Shown: piece after piece, positions 1 to 7,434 of the stretch
Numbering within the stretch: the first letter of the stretch is position 1
How the letters are laid out: every line of letters begins with the position of its first letter
The notes under the pieces: generated by a model
Databases searched by the model: none
What the model was told of the DNA's origin: nothing
The model's input: the letters and a program-made list of their open reading frames with translations, nothing else
Translations under genes and position numbers: made by a program
Source of the DNA: Chitinimonas_A lacunae
GTDB lineage: Bacteria; Pseudomonadota; Gammaproteobacteria; Burkholderiales; Chitinimonadaceae
Reading direction: 5' to 3'
Assembly (NCBI RefSeq): GCF_042650885.1
Contig: NZ_JBHSBU010000001.1
Coordinates: 124,001 to 188,000 of the forward strand
DNA: 64,000 bases

Positions 1-116
1 TCAAGCTGCTGCAACGCCGTGGCCTCGGTCGTATCGCGGTGGAAGTCAGCATCGAAACCGCCAGCGGACTCGCTGCCCGCTTTCAGGGCGACTATGTGGC
101 CCGGCAGAGTGATTAG
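1..116 (+). CDS. C-terminal end of a probable hotdog-fold thioesterase (partial)
   Basis: Only the last 37 codons are inside the window, read from base 3 to the TAG at 114-116. The tail alternates hydrophobic and polar residues and finishes with ARFQGDYVARQSD, which resembles the last strands of YiiD-type or PaaI-type hotdog thioesterases (a basic or acidic residue, phenylalanine, turn, YVA). The family call rests on this short pattern alone. The gene upstream of base 1 is unseen, so length, start and operon are unknown. It could be another hotdog enzyme. Confidence 0.4.
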   Translation, partial: KLLQRRGLGRIAVEVSIETASGLAARFQGDYVARQSD

Positions 117-256
117 GCCTGCTGCATTTCACTCCAAAAACCGCCGGGCCAAGTCAGAAAGGCGTCCTCGATCCTGAGTCACGGCACGCTGGCCGTGTCC
201 GGACCATACCTGACCCTCCCCAAGGACAGCCTGTCGGCTGTCCGCTGATTCCCCGA

Positions 257-366
257 GCTAGCGCATTTCCAGTCAATTCGGCGTCAGTGTGTGCGGCCCG
301 CAAAGCGCCGGCTCCTAGCGCTCCACCGACTTGCCGCGACGCTGATTTCAGGGGAAATGCGCTAGC
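257..366. repeat. Inverted pair of GC-rich 30-bp dispersed repeats (family R copies 1 and 2)
   Basis: The gap 117-438 has no convincing gene. It holds two copies of a 30-bp repeat in opposite orientation: 257-286 (minus) and 337-366 (plus). Their outer 14 bases, GCTAGCGCATTTCC and GGAAATGCGCTAGC, are perfect reverse complements, so the segment could fold into one long hairpin with a loop of about 80 bases. The same 30-mer recurs at 18824-18853 (minus), 18905-18934 (plus), 19085-19114 (minus) and 36294-36323 (plus). The arrangement resembles a REP/BIME element. No transposase of the matching REP-associated type was seen in the window. Confidence 0.75.
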
Positions 367-438
367 AAGCCGGTTTCCGCGGCTCAAAGCAAACCGACGG
401 ACCAGGTCGGCCCGTCGGTCTGGCCGATTCCAGCAAGA

Positions 439-999
439 TCAGGCTGCCAAAGCGCGCCAATCCTCACGCAATAGTCCAAAGATCATGCTGTCGGCGATTT
501 CGCCATTGAAGAAGCTGCACTGCCGCAACAGTCCTTCCTGCTGAAAGCCCAACCGTTTCAGAACGCCGGCCGAGGCCGCGTTGTCGGGGCTGATGCGGGC
601 TTCGATGCGGTTGAGCACGGTGGTATCGAAGGCATGATTGATCAGTACACGCAATGCCTCGTTCATATAGCCATAGCCCCGGGCGCTCTGCTCCAGGGTG
701 TAACCCAATTCGCACGAGCGAGCGGTCGGGTCGATGCGGAACAGCACGCAGGTGCCGATCAAGCGCTGGTCTTCGCGGCGGATCAGCACGCATTGGCGCG
801 CCGTGCCGGCGGCCGTCCGTTCCCGGTTGCGTTCGAGCCAGAGCAGTGCGCTGGCGCGGTCCTGCCACGGGTCGGCGGGGGTGAAGCGTTGGATATCGGG
901 GTCCTGGTAAATATCGAAGACCGTGTCGAGGTCGGTGTCTTCCAGGCTGCGGATCAACAGGCGTGGGGTTTCGAGGTAAACGGGATGGGCAGGTGACAT
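439..999 (-). CDS. GNAT-family N-acetyltransferase (RimJ/RimL-like)
   Basis: The 186-residue protein opens with the ETPRLLIRSL motif typical of the RimJ/RimL branch of acetyltransferases, which transfer acetyl from acetyl-CoA to amino groups of proteins or small molecules. The acetyl-CoA loop is visible near residues 104-112 (QSARGYGYMNEA), and the C-terminal signature NAASAGVLKRLGF follows. The length is normal for the family. I chose the ATG at 999, ten residues before the conserved ETPRL; an upstream in-frame ATG at 1032 is possible. Neither has a strong ribosome binding site. The substrate cannot be inferred from the neighbours. Confidence 0.85.
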   Translation of the reverse strand: MSPAHPVYLETPRLLIRSLEDTDLDTVFDIYQDPDIQRFTPADPWQDRASALLWLERNRERTAAGTARQCVLIRREDQRLIGTCVLFRIDPTARSCELGYTLEQSARGYGYMNEALRVLINHAFDTTVLNRIEARISPDNAASAGVLKRLGFQQEGLLRQCSFFNGEIADSMIFGLLREDWRALAA

Positions 1000-1059
1000 A
1001 GAAGTGAACTCGCTGGCCGGATGCGGAGGCATCCGGCGATGGATGGGAAACGTCGGCGC

Positions 1060-1917
1060 CTAGTGGCTGATCAGCCGCACGCCATAGCCGCCACCCATGG
1101 TTTCCAGGGCGAACAGGCGGTCGATATTGGGATGCTTGCCTGGATGCAGATGGGCGTCATCGGCATGCTCGCCATAGAGCCGCTGTCCCAGCCGTGCGGC
1201 CTTCGGGGTGATGGCGCCGAAGCGGCGGTGGAGGGCATGGTAAATGGCCAGCGAGCCCTGCTGACCTGGCTTGTTCTCGATTACGCTGTCGAGCCGGCCG
1301 TCACGCCACAATTGCAGCGCGGCCAGATGGTCGATGCGCGGCAAGGTGGTCAGGATTTCGGCAAAGCTCAGCCGCGGCTCGGCTTGCAGCAACTGACGGC
1401 TGGCTTCGCGGAACGCCGGTGCCTTGGCATCACGCAGCCATTCGAACAGGGCCATTTCGCGGCTGATCACGGTAACGCCAGCCGCTTCGAGCCGAGCGAG
1501 CGCCAGCGACTTGTCCTCGCAGCTGCGCGAGTCGATTGCATCGGCGACCACAAACACCTCGCGGCCGGCCGCCAGCAGATCGAGTGCCGTTTGGAGTACG
1601 CAGACATGGGCCTCGATCCCGCACAGCACCACCTGGCGCGGCAGATTGGTGCCTTCGAGGCAGCCGGCGGCCACGCAGGAGAAAGCGGTTTTACTGAGCA
1701 GCGGACTCTCAGGCGCCATCTGCCGCAGACAGGGCAAGGTACTGCCGAGACCCTGCGGATATTGTTCGGAGAAGAGCACCGGAATGGCGGCCAAGCGTGC
1801 CGCCTCCAGCAACCATTTGATATGGGCCACGGTCTGGCTGGCGTCGTTGAGCGCCGGGACCAGTTTTTCCTGAACATCGACCACCAGCAGGAGGGAATCC
1901 TGGGCTTGCAGCAACAT
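1060..1917 (-). CDS. Isochorismatase-like cysteine hydrolase with an added C-terminal domain
   Basis: This 285-residue protein begins with a complete isochorismatase-like hydrolase domain (about 1-175). The presumed triad is Asp14 (VVDVQ), Lys76 (SKTAF) and Cys106 in GIEAHVCV. Such domains hydrolyse amides or vinyl ethers; the substrate is unknown. Residues about 183-285 form a second unit not normally present, with PGKHPNIDRLFAL near its end, which resembles the small stand-alone DUF2322 proteins of Neisseriales; that match is from memory. The ATG at 1917 is preceded by AAGGAG at good spacing, whereas longer in-frame readings lack this. The gene stands alone with 577 non-coding bases upstream. 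Confidence 0.85.
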   Translation of the reverse strand: MLLQAQDSLLLVVDVQEKLVPALNDASQTVAHIKWLLEAARLAAIPVLFSEQYPQGLGSTLPCLRQMAPESPLLSKTAFSCVAAGCLEGTNLPRQVVLCGIEAHVCVLQTALDLLAAGREVFVVADAIDSRSCEDKSLALARLEAAGVTVISREMALFEWLRDAKAPAFREASRQLLQAEPRLSFAEILTTLPRIDHLAALQLWRDGRLDSVIENKPGQQGSLAIYHALHRRFGAITPKAARLGQRLYGEHADDAHLHPGKHPNIDRLFALETMGGGYGVRLISH

Positions 1918-2428
1918 CGCGAAGTCTCCTTGTTCTCTGTGCGCGAAAGGGCAACCTGGGCAGCGGCCCGCCGCTATCTTAGCCAATCCGCCGCCCGGTC
2001 GTGACCGGCTTGTCGGGGTGTTGCGGCGAGGAAAATCGCAGAGAAATAGAGAGGAATTTACTTCTGTCTCCAATGAGCTTCTCACCTAGCATTCCTTGTT
2101 CCCAAAATTTTAATTTGTCTAGTGGCTGCGCGAGCCGAGTGCTTGGGAATCGAGTTCCTGCACGGTCAGTCAGTGCGGCGCTGATGGCGGACTGCTGCGG
2201 TGTCCATCCTCCTCTGCTGTGCCGACGAGAACAGCAAGGCATTACGCCGCCTTGTCCCTGGCACAATTTCGCACTGGCCGGAGTCAGCGCGTCCGGACGC
2301 AGTGCGTCAGGTTCGGGTCGATCAAGCAGTTTTCGTGGCGACGCGGACTGGAGTGGACAGGCTTTAACCCGTCCCGGTGGCGTGGTGAGGGGAGGTTGTC
2401 GCGGACTTGCCGAAGAGGGAGACGCTGT
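1918..2428. other. Non-coding interval upstream of the isochorismatase-like gene
   Basis: About 510 bases without a supportable gene. An open frame on the plus strand (2001-2489) has no family resemblance and no usable ribosome binding site, so I do not call it. The left part is mixed AT-rich sequence (2030-2125); the right part is GC-rich and contains TCCGGACGC and GTGCGTC words faintly like repeat family R, but no full copy. The promoter of the hydrolase gene must lie near 1930-1990 but no confident -35/-10 pair is seen. Confidence 0.5.
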
Positions 2429-2506
2429 GGGTCAATATTGTTTATTTTTTATTAGGAATGGTTACTGTTCTAGCGAACATATTTCCTAATATATTTACTT
2501 TGACCC
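2429..2506 (-). repeat. AT-rich 3'-end repeat (family T copy), imperfect inverted repeat
   Basis: On the minus strand this element begins GGGTCAAAGTAAATATATTA, and its ends (GGGTCAA and TTGACCC) and inner arms (ATTAGGAA and TTCCTAAT) are inverted repeats, so it can form a long imperfect hairpin. The centre (AGGAAATATG..CGCTAGAA) aligns with the copies at 17081 and 37226. It overlaps the end of the dehydratase gene at 2495: the last codons GGG TCA AAG TAA, including the stop codon, are inside the element. It may act as a terminator or mRNA end structure. Confidence 0.6.
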
Positions 2507-2944
2507 GATTGCTTCTAGAGGCGGTTCCACTGCCACGGCCAGCTCGGCTTCGGCAAGTGGGGTGAGCACGCCCTGGAGCCGGCAGGCAAAACGCTCCCGA
2601 CCCTCGGCATCACGGCCAAGATGGCGGATGACCACTTCAAGCGGCCCGGGCGGCAGGGCGGCGCTGAGGCTCTGGTAGTGCTCGATCCGCCGCAGTGCCA
2701 CCTGAGGCGGCTCAGCCTTGGCCTGGCAGGCGAGCCAGGCGGCGATGGCCTGGGTCATATATTCCACCCCGATCCAGCCGCCGACCCGGCCATCGCGCCA
2801 GAAAGGCTGGCGTGGATCGACCCGGCCGCTGGCGCGTAGACCATGGCTGTCGAGGTCGAGCAGGCGATCGAGCAGCCGCAGCGGGGCTGCGTGCGGCAGA
2901 ACGGCGGTCGGGGTGGGCAGGTCGGGAGTCAGCGGGGAATCCAT
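2495..2944 (-). CDS. Hotdog 3-hydroxyacyl-ACP dehydratase, aryl-polyene type (ApeP-like)
   Basis: A 149-residue FabZ/FabA-like hotdog protein. LPHAAPLRLLDRLL near the N-terminus and GGWIGVEYMTQAIAAW in the central helix match the dehydratases of aryl polyene and flexirubin gene clusters, which remove water from 3-hydroxyacyl-ACP during polyene chain extension. The start at 2944 abuts the stop of the upstream ligase/dehydratase gene (2945), so the two are co-transcribed and probably translationally coupled. The last codons fall in an AT-rich repeat. None of the ketosynthases, ACPs or ketoreductase of a full aryl polyene cluster is nearby. Confidence 0.7.
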   Translation of the reverse strand: MDSPLTPDLPTPTAVLPHAAPLRLLDRLLDLDSHGLRASGRVDPRQPFWRDGRVGGWIGVEYMTQAIAAWLACQAKAEPPQVALRRIEHYQSLSAALPPGPLEVVIRHLGRDAEGRERFACRLQGVLTPLAEAELAVAVEPPLEAIGSK

Positions 2945-4642
2945 CTAGCGGCCACTTCCGAAGTAGAGCCGGCCGCTGGCATGGCGACCTTGCTCGGAAT
3001 CGATGGTAAAGCCCAGACAGCCGTCGGCTTCGACAAAGTCGAGCTGTAGCGTGACGGTGGCGCCGGGGCTGATCGGCTGGGGGAACTCCACGGCTTCCAT
3101 ACGCTGAAAATCCGGCGGCAGGGCAAAGAATTCACGGCCGAACAGCTCGGCCCATTCAAGCGGTGCCACGGCAGGCACCACAGGTGGTGCTTCGGGATGG
3201 CTGCGCAGATAGGGATGGCGGGCCGAGATGGTCAGCGCCAGCGTGACCGTCTCGCTGGTCCGGGCCACCGGGCGGGCATGTGGGCGGCGCGGGTCGAACA
3301 GCGCGCTCAGCATCGCCTGGGTGGTCTTGCCCTGGCTATTGACCGGCATGCTCCAGACGTAGCGCCAGCGACGCGGCAATACCCGCGCTTCGATGCTGTC
3401 GATCAGCAGGGCACGCAGCGCCTGGTTAAGGGCACGCTTGCCTTCGCCATGGAATAGCTCCCAGCCCGCTTCACTGGGCACCGCGACGACGGCCAGCGCC
3501 GGCCGGCCGCCTTCGAGCATGATCAAGCGGGCATCCTGCAACAGCGGTGAGGCGCTGAGGGTTTTTTCCAGGGCAGTAAGCGAGATGCGCTTGTCGTCGA
3601 TCTTGACGATACGGTCGGCCCGGCCTTCGAGCACCAGACCGGCACCGTCGATGCGGGCACGGTCGGCGGTGTCGATCCAGACGTTGTCAGGCAGATGGGG
3701 CGAGCGCACATAGAGGAGCCGGGTGGCCGGATCGACCCGCAGCGCCACGCCGGGCAGCGGCTGCCACGGCGCGTCGCGGCCCTGCTGGCGGCGTCGGCTG
3801 GCGATGCCGCCGGTTTCGGAGCTGCCGTAGACCTCGGTCGGGGCGAGGCCGAGCAGCTTTTCCACATGGGCCGAGGCTTCGGCCGACAGCGGACCGCCCG
3901 AGCTGAAGATCGCCCTGAGCTGCGCAGCGGCCTCGGCCCAGCCGGGGTTGTCGGGTAGACGCTTCAGATGGGCCGGACTGGCGATCAGTACCGCCGGACC
4001 ACGTGCCAGCGCCGTGGCAATCTCTTCGGGAAAGGTCAGGACGCGGGCATTGAAGGCTCGGCCGGCGCACAGTGGCCACAGCACCCGGAACAGAAGGCCG
4101 TAGATATGCTGGTGCGACACGGTGCCATGGACCACGGCGTCGCCAAGTGGTGCGCCGAACTGGGCTTCGAGCGATTCGACCTCGCGGGCGAGTTGGGACA
4201 GCCGTTTGGGGATCGAGGCAGGCTCGCCGTTGGAGCCCGAGGTAAAGACGATCAGTGCGGCGCGGCGCTCGTCGAGTGCGCCCCAGCTCGGCGCCGGAGC
4301 CGGATCGGGCGTTTGCAGCGGCTCGAATTCAGCCGGCAGGTCACCGGCGAAGCCATCGACTTCGAGCGCCAGCCGGCGCAGCGTGGCCGGCTTGGCGTCG
4401 CCTGGCAGATAGACGGTTTTGCCGGCATGCCAGGCACCGAACAGAGCGGCTGCGAACTGGGCGCTATCGTCGAGGTAGAGGGCAAAACGCAGCGCCGGTT
4501 CGGCGGCGAACAAGGCATACCAGGCAGCAGCCTGGGCGGCGAATTCGGGAAAAGGCAATGGGCGGCCATTGCGCCAGGCGACGGTGTGGGCGTCCAGGCG
4601 CGGCTGGGCGAGAAGGCGGGCTAAGGCAATGAAATCAGACAT
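2945..4642 (-). CDS. AMP-dependent acyl/aryl ligase fused to a C-terminal hotdog dehydratase (ApeH-ApeI-like)
   Basis: This 565-residue protein has two units. Residues 1 to about 440 form an adenylate-forming ligase with the nucleotide loop FTSGSNGEPASIPKR near 133-147, the SSETGG motif, and the hinge EGRADRIVKIDDKRIS. Residues about 455-565 look like an ApeI-type hotdog domain (PVVPAVAPLEWAELFGREFF). In aryl polyene clusters such enzymes load an aromatic acid and dehydrate intermediates; here they are one polypeptide. It is followed without a gap by an ApeP-like dehydratase. Orphan pairs of this sort may feed a cluster elsewhere in the genome. Start ATG at 4642; upstream 4643-4816 shows nothing clear. 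Confidence 0.75.
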   Translation of the reverse strand: MSDFIALARLLAQPRLDAHTVAWRNGRPLPFPEFAAQAAAWYALFAAEPALRFALYLDDSAQFAAALFGAWHAGKTVYLPGDAKPATLRRLALEVDGFAGDLPAEFEPLQTPDPAPAPSWGALDERRAALIVFTSGSNGEPASIPKRLSQLAREVESLEAQFGAPLGDAVVHGTVSHQHIYGLLFRVLWPLCAGRAFNARVLTFPEEIATALARGPAVLIASPAHLKRLPDNPGWAEAAAQLRAIFSSGGPLSAEASAHVEKLLGLAPTEVYGSSETGGIASRRRQQGRDAPWQPLPGVALRVDPATRLLYVRSPHLPDNVWIDTADRARIDGAGLVLEGRADRIVKIDDKRISLTALEKTLSASPLLQDARLIMLEGGRPALAVVAVPSEAGWELFHGEGKRALNQALRALLIDSIEARVLPRRWRYVWSMPVNSQGKTTQAMLSALFDPRRPHARPVARTSETVTLALTISARHPYLRSHPEAPPVVPAVAPLEWAELFGREFFALPPDFQRMEAVEFPQPISPGATVTLQLDFVEADGCLGFTIDSEQGRHASGRLYFGSGR

Positions 4643-4816
4643 GGATCAACGGAACTCGCTACGACGGCGCCGGGACCGGCAGCCGTGGCCCGCTGCGACA
4701 GCCACCAGGCGGGTGGCGCGTGAGCCGGGCAAAACCTGCCAAGGTTAACATCGCGATCGCAGCCTGCAAAGCACCGGGTGCGCAGTAGGTGCCGTTTCCG
4801 TTGTGTTGTGGAGTCG

Positions 4817-5965
4817 TCAGCCACCTTCGGCGTCTTTGCCCCAGAACTCGGTCAGCCGTAACGGCTTATCGAAGATCAGATTGGCCGGATCGACCGGTTC
4901 ACGCACTTCATGATTAGTGTCGTTGGTCTCGCGCCGCACTGCATGATGGAGCGGACCACGCGGACTTTTGACCGAGTAGACGATGGGCGCGTGCGGGTCG
5001 GTGGTATGGCAGGCAACCACGGCCACGTCGCCATTGGCGAGCTTGACCATCGAGCCTGCCGGGTAGAGTCCCAACACCTTGGGCAGCAGCGGCAGCAGCA
5101 CCGGTGAGAAGGCATGGCGTGCTTCGGCCTGTGACAGCTTGACCACGGTGGGCGGCTGCTGGGCGCTACGGTCGGCACGAGGATTCAAGCGGGCGCAGTA
5201 CCAGTCGGCCATGGCCAGCAATTGGGCATGTTCGCCGATCGCTTCGCCGGCGAGCTTGGCCGGATAGCCGTCGCCGTCATAGCGTTCATGATGGCGTAGT
5301 ACGGTATCGAGCCAGAGCCGGTCGGTAACGCCGGCCGCTTCCAGCATGGCGGCCGAGGTTTCGGGATGGGCCTGGACTTCGGCTTTCTGGGCTGCCGACA
5401 GCAGACCGCCCACCTTGGCCAGGGCATCCTGGGTTTCAAACTGGCCGAAATTCATGGTCAGCGCTGCGGAGATCAGCGAGCGGCGTTCGGTATTGGGCAT
5501 ATCGCGGCCGCGGGCGAGCAGGGAGACGATCACGGCGCTATCGACCGGATGGCGATGCGAATAGGGGCCTTCGGGTTTCATCGAGATCACGGCGACTGCG
5601 ACCAGTGGGTTGATCTCGATGGCTTTTTCGACATCCTCGATCAGGCTGTCGATGCGCTGGCCGAAGTCTTCGGTCTTGGCGCGACAGGCAGCGAAGGCGC
5701 CTTCAATGGCGCGCCGGGCATCGGCCAGGCAACGGTAGGCGGAGGTGCGTTCGGTTTCGGTGCTGCCGATGCGCAACTGCCGGGTTTCTTCGAGGGCAGC
5801 GGCGGCGGCATAGATGCCGCTTTGCAACATGCGATCGAGCTGTTCCTTGCGGACAGTGTTGCCCTGCTTGAGCAACAAAAAGCCCTTTTCATTGAAGACA
5901 TCCCAAGGTAGCGGTTCACTCGGGTTGAGATCTTCCTGCTCGATGCGGGCGTATTGGCGGGCCAC
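4817..5965 (-). CDS. HD-GYP-type protein with a degenerate HD motif
   Basis: A 382-residue cytoplasmic protein with an N-terminal region (1-110) typical of HD-GYP phosphodiesterases and an HD-GYP core. The second half of the signature is intact (HHERYDGDGYP, 225-235; conserved His200; AMADWY around 252-257). The first half, normally HDIGK, reads MNFGQ (171-175), so the metal-binding His and Asp are replaced by Met and Asn. HD-GYP enzymes degrade cyclic di-GMP; this one is probably inactive or reduced in catalysis and may serve as a c-di-GMP sensor. It appears to be a single-gene unit with a promoter in 5966-6048. Confidence 0.8.
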   Translation of the reverse strand: MARQYARIEQEDLNPSEPLPWDVFNEKGFLLLKQGNTVRKEQLDRMLQSGIYAAAAALEETRQLRIGSTETERTSAYRCLADARRAIEGAFAACRAKTEDFGQRIDSLIEDVEKAIEINPLVAVAVISMKPEGPYSHRHPVDSAVIVSLLARGRDMPNTERRSLISAALTMNFGQFETQDALAKVGGLLSAAQKAEVQAHPETSAAMLEAAGVTDRLWLDTVLRHHERYDGDGYPAKLAGEAIGEHAQLLAMADWYCARLNPRADRSAQQPPTVVKLSQAEARHAFSPVLLPLLPKVLGLYPAGSMVKLANGDVAVVACHTTDPHAPIVYSVKSPRGPLHHAVRRETNDTNHEVREPVDPANLIFDKPLRLTEFWGKDAEGG

Positions 5966-6048
5966 GGTGTCCTCCAGCGCTATGGAGCGGTTCTGATGTC
6001 CTCAGCTTAGACTATCAACCCCGGTTGACCATGGTTTCCCGCCAGTCC

Positions 6049-6243
6049 TTATTCGGCTTCGTCGATCCAGCAGGCCTGAATCGCTTCCAGAATCTTCTCG
6101 CCGCAGTGGCCCGGCTCGTCGTCAAAGCCGTCGAGCGCCAGCACCCACTTCATCAGATCGGTGAAACGCACATTCTTGGGGTCGATATCGGGATGGGTTT
6201 CGCTCAGGGCGATGGCGATTTCGCGGGAATCGGTCCATTTCAT
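6049..6243 (-). CDS. iscX: Fe-S assembly accessory protein IscX
   Basis: A 64-residue acidic protein starting MKWTDSREIAIALSE and containing HPDIDPKNVRFTDL and the LDGFDDEP motif, all characteristic of IscX (YfhJ). IscX binds IscS and iron and tunes cluster assembly on IscU. In many proteobacteria iscX closes the isc operon; here it is about 2.6 kb beyond fdx, separated by a YbaK-like gene and an IS30 island. It follows the YbaK-like gene by only 5 bases on the same strand, so the two are co-transcribed. The separation may have been caused or widened by the IS insertion. Confidence 0.95.
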   Translation of the reverse strand: MKWTDSREIAIALSETHPDIDPKNVRFTDLMKWVLALDGFDDEPGHCGEKILEAIQACWIDEAE

Positions 6244-6248
6244 CGGTA

Positions 6249-6731
6249 TTACTCCTGTTTGATGTCAGCGACCCGGCCGCCGGTCAGGCGAACCAGTTGG
6301 TCGGGGGTGAGGCGGAAAACGGAATTGGGCGTGCCGGCGGCCGCCCAGACGTGTGGATATTGCAACAGGTCTTGATCGATCAGCAGCAGAGGCGGCTCGA
6401 TATGGCCGACCGGCGCGACGCCGCCAATGGCAAAACCAGTGCGGCTCCGCACAAACTCGGCGTCGGCCTTGCTCAGATGTTCACCTAGCGTGGCGGCGAC
6501 CTTCTTTTCGTCCACCCGATTGCTGCCGGAGGTGACGACGACCACCAGCCGGTCGGATTCGACTGCGCGTAAAACAATCGATTTGGCGATCTCGGCCACC
6601 TGACAACCGATCGCGGCGGCCGCATCGGCGGCAGTACGGGTGCCGCTTGGGAATTCACGAATATCGGCATCAAGCCCGGCAGCGGCCAGGGCGGCTGCAA
6701 CACGTTGTTGGCTGGTCAGGTTGTCGGTCAT
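6249..6731 (-). CDS. YbaK/EbsC-family aminoacyl-tRNA deacylase
   Basis: A 160-residue single-domain protein of the YbaK/ProX editing family, which hydrolyses mischarged aminoacyl-tRNAs (for example Cys-tRNA-Pro). The conserved lysine lies in the AKSIVLRA segment (residues about 49-56), followed by VVVVTSGSNRVDEKK and the glycine-rich FAIGGVAPVGH loop. Full length for a free-standing deacylase. Start ATG at 6731. It lies just upstream of iscX, which is unusual company for this family, and next to a low-GC island that begins near 6780. Confidence 0.9.
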   Translation of the reverse strand: MTDNLTSQQRVAAALAAAGLDADIREFPSGTRTAADAAAAIGCQVAEIAKSIVLRAVESDRLVVVVTSGSNRVDEKKVAATLGEHLSKADAEFVRSRTGFAIGGVAPVGHIEPPLLLIDQDLLQYPHVWAAAGTPNSVFRLTPDQLVRLTGGRVADIKQE

Positions 6732-6911
6732 GGCAGGAACGGTAGGGTGCGATAGGGAGGTGGAATTATCGGTGCAGAGGCAGGGGGATGCTACTGCAAT
6801 TTAATCATTGGAGGCTTTTGAGTTGCGAAAGTTATTGATTAGGTCCGCACATTCAATCCCTTCCTCCGGAATCCGGATATAAGGTTGATGTTCCGGAATA
6901 ATATATTGGGA

Positions 6912-7432
6912 TCAATTAAGAATTTTTGACTGTTTCTCGGGGTGATGCCAGGCATATATTTGCCAGACATTCTGCCGCCTCCCAAGTTGCTTATTTTTTC
7001 TGCTGGGGGACTTGACAAAAATCGCTTCCACTACGCCACTCGGCAACACGTCTTCTTCCTGCCTTGATTGCCATCTCATCTGTCTTATGCCTGTTTCCTT
7101 TGCTGTCAGTAATGAGGCAGAAGCGGGGAGAAAGAAGAGTGAAAAATGTAGGATGGGCAATCCCAATCTTCTTTCTTTAGATTTTTTGCTTTTTCGTGTG
7201 GAAATCCTCTCATGCCGTATGGAAAATTGAAAACCAAAGGCATCTTCAGCAAAGAAGATGTGTCGGTCCACCAGTTCTTTATAGTATTTTTGCCATAAAT
7301 CTGATGAATTCCAGGTGGCCAGATCCATTACCCCATCTTTAAGACATGCGGGAAATACATGCAATGCTGATGAAAAGGCCTAAAAAGCCATTCTTGGCTT
7401 TTAACAGATCGAGCAGGTCTTTTCCGTGAGAG
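6912..7432 (-). pseudogene. Broken SMI1/KNR4-like immunity gene (remnant)
   Basis: On the minus strand from 7432, one frame reads GKDLLDLLKAKNGF and another continues AFSSALHVFP, then LATWNSSDLWQKYY and IFFAEDAFGFQFSI (to about 7218). Joined, these match the beginning of SMI1/KNR4-family proteins, which often serve as immunity proteins against polymorphic or type VI toxins. The frames are joined by a one-base shift near 7400, the N-terminus is missing where the IS30 element begins (7435-7440), and downstream of 7218 no family resemblance remains although one frame stays open to 6912. GC content is far below that of the flanking chromosome. Confidence 0.6.
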
Positions 7433-7434
7433 CC

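Noticed and set aside
2001..2489. Plus-strand open frame of 162 codons in the gap at 2 kb
   Set aside because: No ribosome binding site, unlike any family, and runs into the AT-rich repeat.
7383..7402. Hairpin AAAAGCCATTCTTGGCTTTT that looks like a terminator
   Set aside because: It falls inside the recognisable coding part of the SMI1/KNR4 remnant (KAKNGF), so the dyad is probably fortuitous.
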